Positions 45,637-56,600 are shown, counted from the stretch's first letter. The stretch: 64,000 nucleotides of DNA from Muribaculaceae bacterium Isolate-110 (HZI) (GCA_003762875.1 RIBL01000002.1:186001-250000); one strand, 5' to 3'. Made by a program: numbers and translations. The notes: generated from the sequence alone by a model not told the origin.

Positions 45637-46320
45637 CTACCATTCATAACCTAACGTGACTCCGAAACTGTTGAGAGTCACATTGCCGCCCGGACTCCAG
45701 TAATAGTCATCATCAGCAGTAAGCAACTGATAAGTCAGGCCTATATTGAAGGCCTGGCTGCTGTTGCGCGCATTAACGGGAATACGCACACCGACCGTGG
45801 GCTTGCAATAAAATCTGGTGCTGTTGGTGACATAGGCGTCGTGAAGGCGCAGATATGGCGTGCCGATGAGCCATGCGGCTCCGATCTTGAGATCTATAAA
45901 GGCCGAGACAGATGACTGATCGCCGATGTTGAAGCGGAAGTTGCTGAACACGGGTATCATCGCCTTGGTCTTGGTGCCTTCATAGCCTCCGTAGTCGGAA
46001 TAGCCACAGGCTGCGGAGCGCGGAGAATCGGAGTCGGCTCCCTGGGCTGTGACAACATCCACTCCAAGACCGACGCCCATGAAAAACCATGAAGAATATC
46101 TGAATCCCTGAGTTGTCGACACGCCTACAAAGTTGGCGCGGTCGGTGCCCACGCCGGCCAGTCCGCTCAGCTCTACATGTCCCTTATAGTTGAAACTTCC
46201 CGAGAGTGCCGGCGACAAGAGCCCCGGCAACTGACTTGCTATCTGATAATACTGGGCACACGCCGGAACGGCACACCCCAGAGCCGTCAAAGTGAGGACA
46301 GAGAGTAAGAAACGTTTCAT
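45637..46320 (-). CDS. Predicted outer-membrane beta-barrel protein
   Basis: A 227-residue exported protein starting MKRFLLSVLTLTALGCAVPA with cleavage near CAQ. The body alternates short hydrophobic and aromatic strands (GHVELSGLAGVGT, SSWFFMGVGLGVDVVT, SVSAFIDLKIGAAWLI) and ends in an aromatic residue after FGVTLGYEW, the usual barrel-assembly signal. It fits the small porin/DUF3575-like outer-membrane family of Bacteroidetes, but I cannot name it precisely. The next gene upstream is pfp, from which a terminator separates it, so it is probably transcribed separately. Confidence 0.75.
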   Translation of the reverse strand: MKRFLLSVLTLTALGCAVPACAQYYQIASQLPGLLSPALSGSFNYKGHVELSGLAGVGTDRANFVGVSTTQGFRYSSWFFMGVGLGVDVVTAQGADSDSPRSAACGYSDYGGYEGTKTKAMIPVFSNFRFNIGDQSSVSAFIDLKIGAAWLIGTPYLRLHDAYVTNSTRFYCKPTVGVRIPVNARNSSQAFNIGLTYQLLTADDDYYWSPGGNVTLNSFGVTLGYEW

Positions 46321-46388
46321 GAGCAATCGTTTATATTGAAATATATAACGTCCGGACAGAGCGAGAGGTTGCATTCATGACACAAAAA

Positions 46389-46434
46389 ATGCGTCCCCCG
46401 TCGCGACGATATTGTCGGACTCAAGGGGACGCAT
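46389..46434 (-). terminator. Terminator of pfp
   Basis: Stem ATGCGTCCCC with GGGGACGCAT; on the minus strand the right side ends in a T-run (CATTTTTTGTG). It lies about 70 bases past the pfp stop. Confidence 0.75.
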
Positions 46435-46501
46435 GCAAGCTGTAAATAAAAGAGGGGGTGAATATGTCAATCAGATGGCTCTGATGTACACATTTTTTCG
46501 A

Positions 46502-48157
46502 TTAGTACTTGCGACGCTTCTGCTCATACACGAGTGTGAGCGAAGGAAGGTCACACACCTCGGCCGGACCGAAGTACTGGATGGGGCCGGGATAGGTGTA
46601 GCATGTGCCTACTTTCCATGCCTCGCGCTCCTTGGCAAACTTGAGGAATGGCGCACCGTCAAGCTCTACGAGAGCCTTGCGGATAACGGGCTTCATGTGG
46701 CCGTGACGACGCTCCATGTTCATCATCATGGTGATGGGTATACCGCCAGCCAGCCAGTTGACGGGAGCGAAAGTGAGGTTGCGGAGACTTGACATGTAGC
46801 CTGTCACACCCGATGCGATAAGGCAAGCGGCGGTGTAGCCGAGACCGTAGCAATAGTTGGCGTCAAAGTTGGAGGGATCGGCGCAACGTCCTTCGTAGCC
46901 GAAAAAGTGGTGCATGGTGGCATACTTGCCATTGTATTCACCCTGTGCGGCAAGAGCCTCAAGACGCTTGCCTACCATCTCGGAGAGGAGTTTCTCGGTC
47001 TCGATGAGCGACACTTGCACATTGCCGTGGGGGTCGCGGTCAAGGGTGAGCTGACGGGCCACGCCTGCGGGGAGCGACTCGTAAGTGGCGGCACACTCGG
47101 GCGAGAGGTTAGCGATGACCCATGCGCGCTGCTCCTCGGCGGCAACGGCAGCAAACTCCTCGGCCTTAGCGGCAAGGAGGTCGTTAAGCTCGGCAATGAG
47201 CTTCTTGACTGCGGGGATAAACTCAATGAGGCCCTCGGGGATGAGCACCACACCATAGTTCAAGCCGTTGTTGGCACGCACTACAACGGCGTCGGCTATC
47301 TCGTTGACCACCTGGTCGAGAGTCATATTCTTGGCCTCTACCTCCTCAGAGATTATGCAGACGTTGGGCTGACACTGGAGAGCACACTCGAGAGCTATAT
47401 GAGATGCCGAGCGACCCATCAGTTTGATGAAGTGCCAATATTTCTTTGACGAGTTGCAGTCACGCTGTATGTTGCCGATCACTTCGGAATAGACCTTGGT
47501 GGCGGTGTCAAAGCCGAAAGAAGTCTCGATTACATTATTCTTGAGGTCACCGTCGATGGTCTTGGGCACACCAATCACCTGCACGCCAGCACCGATAGCT
47601 TTATAATACTCGGCAAGAATAGCGGCATTGGTGTTAGAGTCGTCGCCGCCGATGATGACGAGGGCGGTGATGTCGAGCTCGCGCAGGATTTCAAGACCTT
47701 TGTCAAACTGCTCTTTGGTCTCGAGCTTGGTGCGGCCTGAACCGATGATGTCAAAGCCGCCGGTGTTGCGATACTCATCAATGATGTCGGAGGTGAGCTC
47801 CTTGTAATTGTGGTCGACGAGTCCGCCTGGCCCCATGAGGAAACCGTAGAGCTTGCTGTGCTTGTTGATAGCCTTGATGCCGTCAAACAGACCGCTGATC
47901 ACGTTGTGACCGCCAGGAGCCTGTCCGCCCGAAAGAATCACACCTACATTGACGGGCTTGTCGGATGTGGTGGCCGCAGTCTTCTCAAACACGAGTTCGG
48001 GAAGACCGTAGGTGTTGGGAAACAGTTTCTTAATCTCTTCCTGATCGCCGGCTGACCGGGTGGGCTCGCCCTCCTTAACCTTCACTCCACCGGTAAGGAC
48101 AATGGGGAGCTGAGGACGATAGGCCGCGCGGGCTATCTGCAACGCACTTTTCTTCAT
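46502..48157 (-). CDS. pfp: Diphosphate-fructose-6-phosphate 1-phosphotransferase
   Basis: PPi-dependent phosphofructokinase, 551 residues, the long form common in Bacteroidetes and plants. PPi specificity is indicated by [18 protein letters not shown], where ATP enzymes have GGDGS, and by [12 protein letters not shown]. Other motifs are [39 protein letters not shown] and [19 protein letters not shown]. It is reversible and so can serve both glycolysis and gluconeogenesis. It is transcribed alone from a full promoter at 48208-48239 and stops before its own terminator. Confidence 0.96.
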   Translation of the reverse strand: MKKSALQIARAAYRPQLPIVLTGGVKVKEGEPTRSAGDQEEIKKLFPNTYGLPELVFEKTAATTSDKPVNVGVILSGGQAPGGHNVISGLFDGIKAINKHSKLYGFLMGPGGLVDHNYKELTSDIIDEYRNTGGFDIIGSGRTKLETKEQFDKGLEILRELDITALVIIGGDDSNTNAAILAEYYKAIGAGVQVIGVPKTIDGDLKNNVIETSFGFDTATKVYSEVIGNIQRDCNSSKKYWHFIKLMGRSASHIALECALQCQPNVCIISEEVEAKNMTLDQVVNEIADAVVVRANNGLNYGVVLIPEGLIEFIPAVKKLIAELNDLLAAKAEEFAAVAAEEQRAWVIANLSPECAATYESLPAGVARQLTLDRDPHGNVQVSLIETEKLLSEMVGKRLEALAAQGEYNGKYATMHHFFGYEGRCADPSNFDANYCYGLGYTAACLIASGVTGYMSSLRNLTFAPVNWLAGGIPITMMMNMERRHGHMKPVIRKALVELDGAPFLKFAKEREAWKVGTCYTYPGPIQYFGPAEVCDLPSLTLVYEQKRRKY

Positions 48158-48207
48158 TATCTTAGATATTGATGTAAATTGTATATTTTTGCTTGAAAAA
48201 TCACCTG

Positions 48208-48239
48208 CAAAAATAACAAAAAGAAATCAATAATTCAAA
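48208..48239 (-). promoter_or_regulatory. Promoter of pfp (-33 TTTG, 20 bases, -7 TATTTTTG)
   Basis: On the minus strand TTTG at 48239-48236 and TATTTTTG at 48215-48208 are separated by 20 bases, an exact consensus arrangement, 51 bases before the pfp start. Confidence 0.7.
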
Positions 48240-48640
48240 AAAGCTATAATATATTTTTTTATCACCCATTTCATCCACACAAAGCAGTGCGATACACTAT
48301 GTATTACAGGAGTCTCATTTGGTTAAAATATGAAAAATATTGTAAAATACACCATTTTCATCTAACCACAAATCATTCCTGATATTCAACAACATACCCA
48401 ACGATATCCGAATCATGATTTTAACACATGTTGCTCGACAGGCTCAGCCAAATAAATATTTATTAAAGCACACTCGGATACAATGTGTGCATTTATATGT
48501 GAAAATATGTAAAATATTGTATATAAAATCGCAAAATAAGCTATTTTATTAACATTTTGCACACGAAGTGCTAAAAGGAGTTACCAAGCGTAAAGAATCT
48601 TTTCAATTAACATAATGGAGGGATTGTCAATCAATTGCGA
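48240..48640. other. AT-rich intergenic region between divergent pfp and NlpC/P60 promoters
   Basis: About 400 bases with no convincing gene. The region is very AT-rich and contains several imperfect TAAAATATT-type stretches but no clear hairpin or RNA gene. Confidence 0.5.
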
Positions 48641-48672
48641 TTTGGCCGCCACGACAAAAAAGCGTAACTTTG
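48641..48672 (+). promoter_or_regulatory. Promoter of the NlpC/P60 gene (-33 TTTG, 20 bases, -7 TAACTTTG)
   Basis: TTTG at 48641-48644 and TAACTTTG at 48665-48672, 20 bases apart, followed by C: a perfect match. It rules out the long upstream in-frame start at 48615, which would precede the transcript. Confidence 0.75.
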
Positions 48673-48761
48673 CAATGCATTCTTCGGAAAAGGCGAATGA
48701 ATGTACAAACCAAATTTTAATAATCATCAACATGCAAGCCCCTTCGGGCAGCAACCAATCC

Positions 48762-49391
48762 ATGACACGATACACCAGATACATACTCGCAATAATAACA
48801 ACCATAGCATGCACAGCGATGGCCGGCGCAGAACCTTCGGTAAACGGTTACCCTCTTCCGGCCAACCACTTCAAAAGTGTAGTGGACACATCGGAAGCTC
48901 TCGTAAGACACGCCTATGAAAGTGCGCGCGAAAACTCACCCTTCGCAACCTTTGAAGGCGAGACAGCCGCTTCGGATGATTCGACCGAACTCATCGACAA
49001 GATGAAAGACTTCGCAGCCACTTTTCTCGGCACACGTTACCGCCTCGGTGCGGCAGGCCCCAAACAGTTTGACTGCTCGGGATTTGTTGGATATGTGTAC
49101 CGCAACTTCGGATTCAATCTTCACCGTGACTCACGCAGTCAGTATCTCCAGGGCGAACGCGTAGAGAAAGACCAGCTCAAGCCCGGCGATCTCCTCTTCT
49201 TTTCAAGTCGCTCGAGCGGCAAAGGCCGCGTAGGCCACGTGGCCATGGTAGTCGATGTCAATGAAGACGGCTCGTGCCGCTTCATCCACGCCTCTTCCTC
49301 CAGGAAAGGCGTAGTCTACCAGAATTTCCCAGACAACGGCTACTACTCACGCCACTACATCGGAGCCAAACGTATCATCGGTTCCATCTAA
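48762..49391 (+). CDS. NlpC/P60-family cell-wall endopeptidase, exported
   Basis: Cysteine peptidase cleaving peptidoglycan stem peptides. I start at MTRYTRYILAIITTIACTAM, a signal peptide (209 residues); an in-frame ATG 30 bases earlier is possible, and earlier ones lie at or before the promoter. Residues from about 85 form the NlpC/P60 domain: GTRYRLGAAGPKQFDCSGFV with the catalytic Cys, PGDLLFFSSRSSGKGRVGHV with the catalytic His, and FIHASSSRKGV with the third polar residue. The gene stands alone between a strong promoter and a terminator. Confidence 0.93.
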   Translation: MTRYTRYILAIITTIACTAMAGAEPSVNGYPLPANHFKSVVDTSEALVRHAYESARENSPFATFEGETAASDDSTELIDKMKDFAATFLGTRYRLGAAGPKQFDCSGFVGYVYRNFGFNLHRDSRSQYLQGERVEKDQLKPGDLLFFSSRSSGKGRVGHVAMVVDVNEDGSCRFIHASSSRKGVVYQNFPDNGYYSRHYIGAKRIIGSI

Positions 49392-49436
49392 TCCCACCGA
49401 CAACAGACATTAATAAAAACATAGAGAGAGTTTTGT

Positions 49437-49475
49437 AAGATGCTGTGCCAAGCCAGGTACAGCATCTTTTTTTAT
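49437..49475 (+). terminator. Terminator of the NlpC/P60 gene
   Basis: Stem AAGATGCTGT with ACAGCATCTT (extended by G-T, C-G, C-G), a six-base loop, then a T-run. Confidence 0.85.
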
Positions 49476-49502
49476 ATATACCTTGAATTAAAGAGACAAA
49501 AG

Positions 49503-49547
49503 GGGATACAAAAGTTTCAGAAGGACAAAAGAAACATAAGTTTTTTT
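49503..49547 (+). repeat. Dispersed repeat, copy C (single arm)
   Basis: Matches the left arm of copy A (21023-21067) at about 40 of 45 bases: GGGATACAAAAGTTTCAG, then GGACAAAAGAAACATAAG and seven Ts. No opposite arm is present nearby, so this copy cannot form the long hairpin. Confidence 0.7.
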
Positions 49548-49733
49548 GTGAGCAAACCGAAATTACAGTGCATCGTAGATTAATGCCCGCCCCAGTTCTA
49601 CCACGCATCTGACAGGACGTCGGTTATTGGGAGTGGATTCTGTATAACTGCCGCGCCAGATAATCGTGAATATTGCAAAAATTCCGAAAACAGATTGTAG
49701 CCTATTGTGGCACAAAAACTGATTAAAATATAA
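49548..49733. other. Intergenic stretch without identified function
   Basis: About 185 bases between the solo repeat and the GH105 terminator. A moderately GC-rich patch at 49563-49660 reads on the minus strand as IIWRGSYTESTPNNRRPVRC and onward, which could be the tail of a degraded gene; I cannot identify it. Confidence 0.3.
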
Positions 49734-49776
49734 AAAAATAGAGCATCGGGCCTTGATGGCTTGATGCTCTATTTTT
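49734..49776 (-). terminator. Terminator of the rhamnogalacturonan glycosidase operon
   Basis: A 14-bp stem (AAAAATAGAGCATC with GATGCTCTATTTTT) and 15-base loop, with a T-run on both strands. It lies 50 bases past the GH105 stop. Confidence 0.8.
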
Positions 49777-49825
49777 ATTTCGGAAACGGGGCTCAGATAT
49801 GTTGTGATTCGGTCTGAGCGGTGTG

Positions 49826-50965
49826 TTACAGTTTGTATACTTCCGAGCCGGCGAGGAGGAAACAACCTGTGCCATAATCGTCAAAGTCGGGCTTGGAGTC
49901 ATAGGCTACGGGCTGGCCGTCCTTAGGCTCTTTGCCGGTGCCTTGGACATAACCAAGATAACCGTTAGGGTGTACGGCTTCCTTGGCCATGGCGTTCCAC
50001 GCCTTGGTTATCACAGGCATGTATTTGTCATGGTCAAGAATGCCATTGCGCACGCCATATGCCATGCCGTAGACGAAGAGAGCGGTGCCTGTCACTTCCT
50101 TGCCGCCGAAATTGGAGGGGTCGTGGAGCGATACGTTCCAGAAGCCGTCCTCACGCTGACATTTCACAAGCGCGGCACACATGTCCTGAAGGTCTTTCTC
50201 ATACTCTTTGCGGTGGGGGTCATCGGCAGGAATCTCGTCGAGCACTCTCACGAGAGCGGCCACTACCCAGCCGTTGCCGCGCGACCAGTAGCAGTCTTTG
50301 CCGTTGGGCTCCTTGTAGGGGGGCACAAAGTCGGCGTCGCGCCACCACAGGCCATCTTTCTTGTTGTAAAGACCGCCGGCGAGGGTGTTGCGGGTCCAGG
50401 AATACATCTCGTAGGCTTTCTCAGCATATCGGGGGTCGCCAGTAGTGGCCGAGAGTTTGGCGAGGATAGGCATGCCCATCTGTATGGCGTCAATCCATGT
50501 CCAGTCGTCAACCTGAGGAGTGTTGACGAGCATGTTCATTGTCGCCTTGGTCTTGGTGAGCATTTCGGGACGCGGGGTGAGACGATAGAGGTCGATGTAG
50601 ACTTGTGCGGCGCAATAATTGTCGGCATTGCGGGTGGTGGAGTCATCACGACGCATGCCCCACTTGAAGCCGTCGGCCCACGAGTAGGCATAATCGTAAT
50701 ATCTGTTGTCGGGATATATGGAATGCAGGGCCATCAGTCCCTCGAAATATACCGCACGGGTCCAGATGTTGGCTTCATAGACCTTTTTACGCGAGTAATA
50801 GGGAATGCCAAGCAGTGGGTCGGGGTGTTTTTTCAGATAATGGTCATTGACTTTGACAAGGGTGTTGAGAATCTCGGCACGCGGCTGGAGCTCCTCGGCC
50901 ATCACGGGCATCGCGGTCAAAAAGGCCACCGCAGCGATTAAACATTTGGATAGAATCTTTTTCAT
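49826..50965 (-). CDS. GH105 unsaturated rhamnogalacturonyl hydrolase, exported
   Basis: A 379-residue (alpha/alpha)6-barrel hydrolase that removes the unsaturated uronic acid left by pectin or rhamnogalacturonan lyases. I start at MKKILSKCLIAAVAFLTAMP, a signal peptide; the longer open frame overlaps the GH106-like gene. Family marks are NADNYCAAQVYIDLYRLT, DDWTWIDAIQMGMPILAKL with the catalytic Asp, GLWWRDADFVPP, CYWSRGNGWVVAALVRVLDE and KEVTGTALFVYGMAYGV. It is the last gene of the operon, 14 bases after the GH106-like stop. Its product feeds the kduI-kduD-kdgK route encoded about 10 kb away. Confidence 0.93.
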   Translation of the reverse strand: MKKILSKCLIAAVAFLTAMPVMAEELQPRAEILNTLVKVNDHYLKKHPDPLLGIPYYSRKKVYEANIWTRAVYFEGLMALHSIYPDNRYYDYAYSWADGFKWGMRRDDSTTRNADNYCAAQVYIDLYRLTPRPEMLTKTKATMNMLVNTPQVDDWTWIDAIQMGMPILAKLSATTGDPRYAEKAYEMYSWTRNTLAGGLYNKKDGLWWRDADFVPPYKEPNGKDCYWSRGNGWVVAALVRVLDEIPADDPHRKEYEKDLQDMCAALVKCQREDGFWNVSLHDPSNFGGKEVTGTALFVYGMAYGVRNGILDHDKYMPVITKAWNAMAKEAVHPNGYLGYVQGTGKEPKDGQPVAYDSKPDFDDYGTGCFLLAGSEVYKL

Positions 50966-50979
50966 ATGTATCGATTTTA

Positions 50980-53622
50980 TTATTTGCTGTAATACAATGG
51001 TATCAGTCTCACGCTCGAGTTGAGTCCGGAGGGCACTGTGTCCCAGTCGCCGAAACTGAACGACTTGGCGTTGGTGACGCTGGCGATATTGGCATCCTTG
51101 AACACCCGCCACACCACGCCTCTGCGCTCATAGTCGGCTATGCGGTTGGCCTGAAGATTGGTCACGTCGACCACTATCTCATTTTTGCCGGGACGAAGCA
51201 GATGGCCGACCTCAATCTGCATCGGCACACTCCACACACATCCGGCCTCGCGGCCGTTGACTCTCACCCGCGCGCTTTCTCTCACATCGCCGAGGTCGAG
51301 CATCCAGCCGTCGGCCGAGAAAGTGTCGGGCAATTCGACAGTCACGCTGTAACGTCCTGTGCCGGCATTTATGGTGGCGCGGTCATCGGGAAGACGGGTC
51401 CAGTCGACAAGCGTGTCGGTGGCAAAAGTCTCCTCTATTGGCGGGTCGCTCTTGGGAAAACTGATGCTCCAGCCCGAGGCTATCTCCACCGGCTCACCAC
51501 GACGCTCAACATAACGCCATGATTCGGCTTTGACGGGGGTCGGGAAAGTCTTCAGGAGCAACGACTGTCCGGCCTCCATCTGCAGGCGCACGTCGGTATA
51601 TCCCTTCCCGGCGGCAGGACGACTCTCGGCCACACCGCGACGACCGGTCACGGGGTCGAATATCATGACATGGGGGGCATCGGTGGCTATTCTCACCCAG
51701 CCGTCTATGACGGTGTCGCGCAACACGGAGAGGAAATAATTATGACCTCCACACTCGTTGGTGCGCCGGAGCATGGATATACCTTGCTTTCTCAACGGTT
51801 CGGGATTAGCGGAAAGCGAAGCTGCGGCTGAAGCCACATCGGACGTGAATATTACTTTGACACCGTCGGCGGCCATCTGTCTGAGACGCACCTCTGTCTC
51901 GGCGGGCATATGCTCCACCTCGGGCACTATCACGGCCCGGTAGCTGTTGCCTCCGCGCGAGAGCAGCCGGCCGTCGGGGGTGACTGCAAGCGAATCGACA
52001 AGACGGTCGGAGAGATAGTCCACATCATATCCGGCGGCCATTATGTCGGCCACCCATTGCTTGACGTCGGGCATCACGCGGTCCATCTTGTGAATGTCAA
52101 ACATCAGATAGTGTCCGCCACCGCGCCTGGTGATAATCTCCTCGTAAGGGAAATAGAGCAGCACATCGTTGTCGGGCCTGCCGGCACTCATGAAGGCCTG
52201 AATGCGCGAGATGTAGGCAAACAGTCCGGAGGCGTCCTCCCACAGCGATGCAGTGGGCGACATGTTGATGGCGGCATAGAAAAGCCGACCGGGGAACGGG
52301 GCATCCTTGGGCGAATAGGCCGCTCCGTGAAAGTACACGTGGTTGACACCCGAGCAGAGCATCTGGTCAATCTCGGGCTTGCAGCGGGCGAGCGATGTGC
52401 GGAAATGCTCGGTGAGCCAGGTCAGGGTCTCGGCCGACGTAAGCGGCTTACCGGCCAGATGTGCAGCCGAGGAGGCAAATTTCAGCACCGAGGGGGCCGC
52501 GTCGCTGGGACGTGTAGGTCCGGAGTCATGGAGGCCGGGTATGTCAAAGGCTGTTTGGCCGAACGATTCGCACTCGGGGATGTCGACCATGGCATAGAGG
52601 TCTATGATATTGGCCGGCGAGCCGTGAGACTGATTGCGTATACGCGCACCGTGAGAGTGAGCCCAGTCAGTCCACACGCGGGTGAAATTCTCCTCGAGTA
52701 TGCGCGCGAGGGTCATACGGTAGTCGTGCAACAGTTTGGCTCTGCGGGGGCTCTCGCCGTTGTCACCGAGCAAGTCGGCTATGCACAGCTCGAGTCGGTA
52801 GCCGTGTTCTTTATTGAACTCCTCAAGCAGTCCGTCGCTCCAGTCTGAGCCGTAGACCTCGTATGAATCGTTGAAAAAAGTGTTGGGCATCATCCACTCA
52901 CGGCCGGCAAAAGCCCGGTCGAAACGGTCGAGATAATGCTTGACGGCCACGCTGTCGTAATGATTGACCACGAGCCCCACTCCACCCGGAGCGGCACGCT
53001 TCACTTTCTGATAAGTGCGACCCGAGAAGATGGCATAGACTGTCCAGTCGGCACCCTTGGGGGCTTTCCACTTGAGAGTGCCTTTCTTGACTTTGCCCGA
53101 AATATCGAGCGAACGCGAGGCCGAGACAGCCACCACACGCTGGAGTGTCGCGTCGGGCTGCTTGTCGGGACAGTCGAGTGTCACCTCGAGCGTAGTGCCC
53201 GGAGCCACACTCCACTTACGGGTAACAAGCTTGCGCGCACTGTGTTCGGGAGTGACTTCGGGACCTCCGAAGGGCCAGCCTGTGCCATTGTTCATGTCGA
53301 CCTGCAGGCCCAGGCGCGCAGCCTCGCTCACAGTGTGGCCGAGCATGTCCATCCAGCGGTCTGACAGGTAGGGTATATCGTTGGCCTCGTTGTTCTTTAC
53401 CCCGTAGATAGGAGTAATCTCGACTCCGCCAAGGCCTTGCCTGGCAAACTCCTCGAGATTATATGTGATGCCGGTCGAGTCGACCGCGCTGCCATGCCAC
53501 CACCATCTCACAAACGGGCGGTTCTCGACCGTCTCGGGATACCAGTCCACAAGGGGAGAGGTGGCCGACAACTGGCTCGCACCGAGCAGAGCGGCAGCAT
53601 ATATCAAATGTCTAAGTTTCAT
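50980..53622 (-). CDS. GH106-like alpha-L-rhamnosidase, exported
   Basis: An 880-residue secreted enzyme with a signal peptide (MKLRHLIYAAALLGASQLSA). The GH106 N-terminal catalytic region is recognised by ENRPFVRWWWHGSAVDSTGI, FARQGLGGVEITPIYGV, MNNGTGWPFGGP, QSHGSPANIIDLYAMVDIPE and PLTSAETLTWLTEHFR, whose acidic residues are likely catalytic. The C-terminal part holds beta-sandwich carbohydrate-binding-like domains (WMLDLGDVRESARVRVNGRE) typical of this family. It should release terminal rhamnose from rhamnogalacturonan. It lies third in a four-gene operon, 18 bases after the DUF4450-like gene. Confidence 0.88.
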   Translation of the reverse strand: MKLRHLIYAAALLGASQLSATSPLVDWYPETVENRPFVRWWWHGSAVDSTGITYNLEEFARQGLGGVEITPIYGVKNNEANDIPYLSDRWMDMLGHTVSEAARLGLQVDMNNGTGWPFGGPEVTPEHSARKLVTRKWSVAPGTTLEVTLDCPDKQPDATLQRVVAVSASRSLDISGKVKKGTLKWKAPKGADWTVYAIFSGRTYQKVKRAAPGGVGLVVNHYDSVAVKHYLDRFDRAFAGREWMMPNTFFNDSYEVYGSDWSDGLLEEFNKEHGYRLELCIADLLGDNGESPRRAKLLHDYRMTLARILEENFTRVWTDWAHSHGARIRNQSHGSPANIIDLYAMVDIPECESFGQTAFDIPGLHDSGPTRPSDAAPSVLKFASSAAHLAGKPLTSAETLTWLTEHFRTSLARCKPEIDQMLCSGVNHVYFHGAAYSPKDAPFPGRLFYAAINMSPTASLWEDASGLFAYISRIQAFMSAGRPDNDVLLYFPYEEIITRRGGGHYLMFDIHKMDRVMPDVKQWVADIMAAGYDVDYLSDRLVDSLAVTPDGRLLSRGGNSYRAVIVPEVEHMPAETEVRLRQMAADGVKVIFTSDVASAAASLSANPEPLRKQGISMLRRTNECGGHNYFLSVLRDTVIDGWVRIATDAPHVMIFDPVTGRRGVAESRPAAGKGYTDVRLQMEAGQSLLLKTFPTPVKAESWRYVERRGEPVEIASGWSISFPKSDPPIEETFATDTLVDWTRLPDDRATINAGTGRYSVTVELPDTFSADGWMLDLGDVRESARVRVNGREAGCVWSVPMQIEVGHLLRPGKNEIVVDVTNLQANRIADYERRGVVWRVFKDANIASVTNAKSFSFGDWDTVPSGLNSSVRLIPLYYSK

Positions 53623-53640
53623 TCCTGAAAAAATTTTCGT

Positions 53641-56600
53641 TTACGGTCTTTGCAGACTCACGCTCATGATTCCAGCCACGACGTCGTGAGAGATTGTCTC
53701 AAACTCCAGTCGGTCAAGGGTCTTGGCAGGATCCACGGGGATGTCGAGCAGAATGCCGGCACCACCGGGGATATTGCGGTCATAGGGTCCCTTGAGGTGG
53801 AGTTTCTCTCCGAGATTGCGCGACACTTCGCCTGAGCGCAGATGCACACGATAGGGAAGCGAGGCTCCGGCCGGCTGAGCGAAAGCATAGCGGTCGGTGT
53901 AGAAATCCTGCTCTATCGGAGCCCAGTTAACGGGATTGACCAGCGGCACCGTGTCGGACGAGCCGTCGGCATAACGCACCGTGAGACGGGCGTTCTCCAT
54001 GCCCCACTGCATATGGTTGGTGCTTCCGGCCATGAGCATGTAGAGATGAGAGGCGTTTCCGTTCAACGGGATTACCGCAGAGGTCGGATAGTTGTCCCAA
54101 AGAGTTGTAAAGAGCACATTGTGTCCTTCGGCCGGCATGGCAAACGGGATGTCGAGCAGATTGACACGGCCATTGCCCTGCTGCGAGAGCTGACGCAGAT
54201 TGTAGTCGTCGACCACAGCGGTGAGCTTGGGGTGACACCATTCGCCGATGCCCTGCACGGGTATCTGAAGAGTGGTCACTTCAGGACGGGGCGAAAGATA
54301 TTCGTTGCCGAAGATGTCGGACACGGAGGCATTGTAAAGAGAGGTAAGATCGAGGGGCTCGCATTTGGCAGGCTCGACAACCTCAAAGTCGCCGGTGCGG
54401 GCTATGGCCTGTGATATGGCTGAATTGTCGGCCGAGGCCAAGCCGTTGTCGGCCGGTTGCCACCATCGCAGCAATCCCGATGCCATCTCAGTGAAACACA
54501 CCGGACCTTCGCGGCGCACTGCACCGGTAGGCACGGCCGTACGCGAGGCTGAACGATGTATTCTGACACTCTTCTTATCGCCGCCGACAGGCAGTGTGAC
54601 GGTGACACGCGGCTCACCAATAGAATTTTCGGTCACTTCCCACCGGGCCGGATTACCGTTGACAGTGACACCGCTCAGTCCGAGAGCCGGGACAGTAAGA
54701 GTCACCTTGGCATCGGCGTAATTGCGCGGCTCTATAATATATGTGTCCACATCACCTTCGCGACTGAAGCTGTAGGCCACGTCGGCCATGGCAAACGAAG
54801 CATGGGCCCAAGAGGATGGGAATCCGGGACGTATGCTCAGGCTGCGCTGTCGGGCAAGCATGTCGGGCGACAGTCCATACAGACCTTCGGTTACAGCTCG
54901 GCTCCATACACCTATAGGGTCGGCAAAATCGCGGTAACACTCGCCGCGGGCCGCATCGTAGGAGCTTATCTGGCCGAAGTTGAGAGGCGAGGCTCCGGTG
55001 TACATATTGTCAATCACCACACCCTTCATCAGCCGGTAGGCATCGTCGGGACGACCAGCCTGCCAATAGGCAAGAGCGGTGTGCATGACTTCGGCTATCG
55101 CCACATTATTTATACTCCAGGAGTAAGGTTTCCAGTTGGTGGTCGATATTGTGTAGAGCGAGTCACTGCCGTTGACAGGCAGGCGGGGAATTTCGCGGTC
55201 GACATAGCGTGTGGCCGCGTAACGCTTAAATTCATCACCCACACGCGAGTCGATGGCATGATAGACAGTCCACACCGCAGGATAGGGATGCAGACGCTCA
55301 TGGCCGCCAAGGTCGCGGTATTCGGCCCAGCAACCCTTGTCGGACATCCACAGGGTCGAATCGATGGCAGCATATATGGCAGCAGCCTCAGCCTCATAAG
55401 GGGCAGCATCCTCGCCTATGGCACGCGCCACGCGAGCAGCCATGAGATTGGCAAAATAGTTGTAAGCCGATGAGTGGGTCACCGCACCTCCGCTATAATA
55501 GAGTGCGTCACTGGCCCATATGCAGCAATAGGCGTCATACAGGTGGTCGCCGTCAGGGTCGAAATTGAGTTTTTCCCAAGATAGATGACGCTTGAGCACG
55601 GGGAAGAGTCGGCGCATGGACACAGTGTCGCCTGTGTGCATGAAGTGGCGCAGCATCGCATCGGCATACACCATGTTCATGTCATAGTGAGACATCTCGG
55701 TCTTTTTGCCGGGACGACGGCATATGTAGCCGTTGCTGTACATGGGTGTGCCCCACTTCTTCTCGGCACGGGCCATGTTTTGGCTCTTGTCCTGACGGGG
55801 ATGTGTGAACGAAGCCGGGATGTCGGTAATCTGATTGTCGGCATATGTGTCGAAATGGGTCAGCGCGCGGTCGTGCCATCCCAGAGCATCGCCACAATAG
55901 GCTCCGCGCCATCCGAGATGGGGTGTGCGCCAGCCTATCGAGCCGTGAAGCCACGCATTGCCGCTCCAGATGCCGTCGGCTGCCACGGCAAGCGCGCCAC
56001 CTACGGGATTGAGCCATGGGTCGGGAGTGGAAATCTCAAGCGATGATGCCAGCTCGGCACGCTCACGCTCGGCTCGGGCCATGAGGAGGTCAAGCGACTC
56101 GTCGGAGTGCTTGTCGGAGGGGAAGTAGGCCACGATGCAACTCTTGCCGGGGCGGAGTGTAATCTCACCTTTATATATATTGTCTGACGTAATCACACTC
56201 TTGGAGGCGGGTATGACGAGACACACGGTCTTGCGCTCTTTTTTGCCGTATTCGACCGACAGTCGGTCACCTTTGATTGAAAGGATATTGCCGTCGCAAT
56301 ATTCCGGCTTCAGGTCGAAGCAGTCGGGAGCATCCACTCCGAGATCGCCCTCGCGATAGAACTTTCTACCGCTGACACCGCCAAAGGTCACAGGCACATC
56401 GACGGTACGGCCGGTGGTGTTGGTGATGCGCCACAACGCAGCGTCTGTCGAGCGGAGCACCTGAGCCTCAATCTCCACCCCACCCTGCGTGTAATCCATG
56501 CGACCGGGGGTATAGACGGCCCGACAATCACCCTCGGGAAGAGAGAACTCGAGGTGGCCCCCCATAGTGGGAAGATATATTCCAAACACTGGAGTGTCGC

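Noticed and set aside
49563-49865. Minus-strand 100-codon frame overlapping the GH105 end
   Set aside because: It crosses the GH105 terminator and the end of the GH105 gene and shows no conserved motif; at most its N-distal part is a gene relic.
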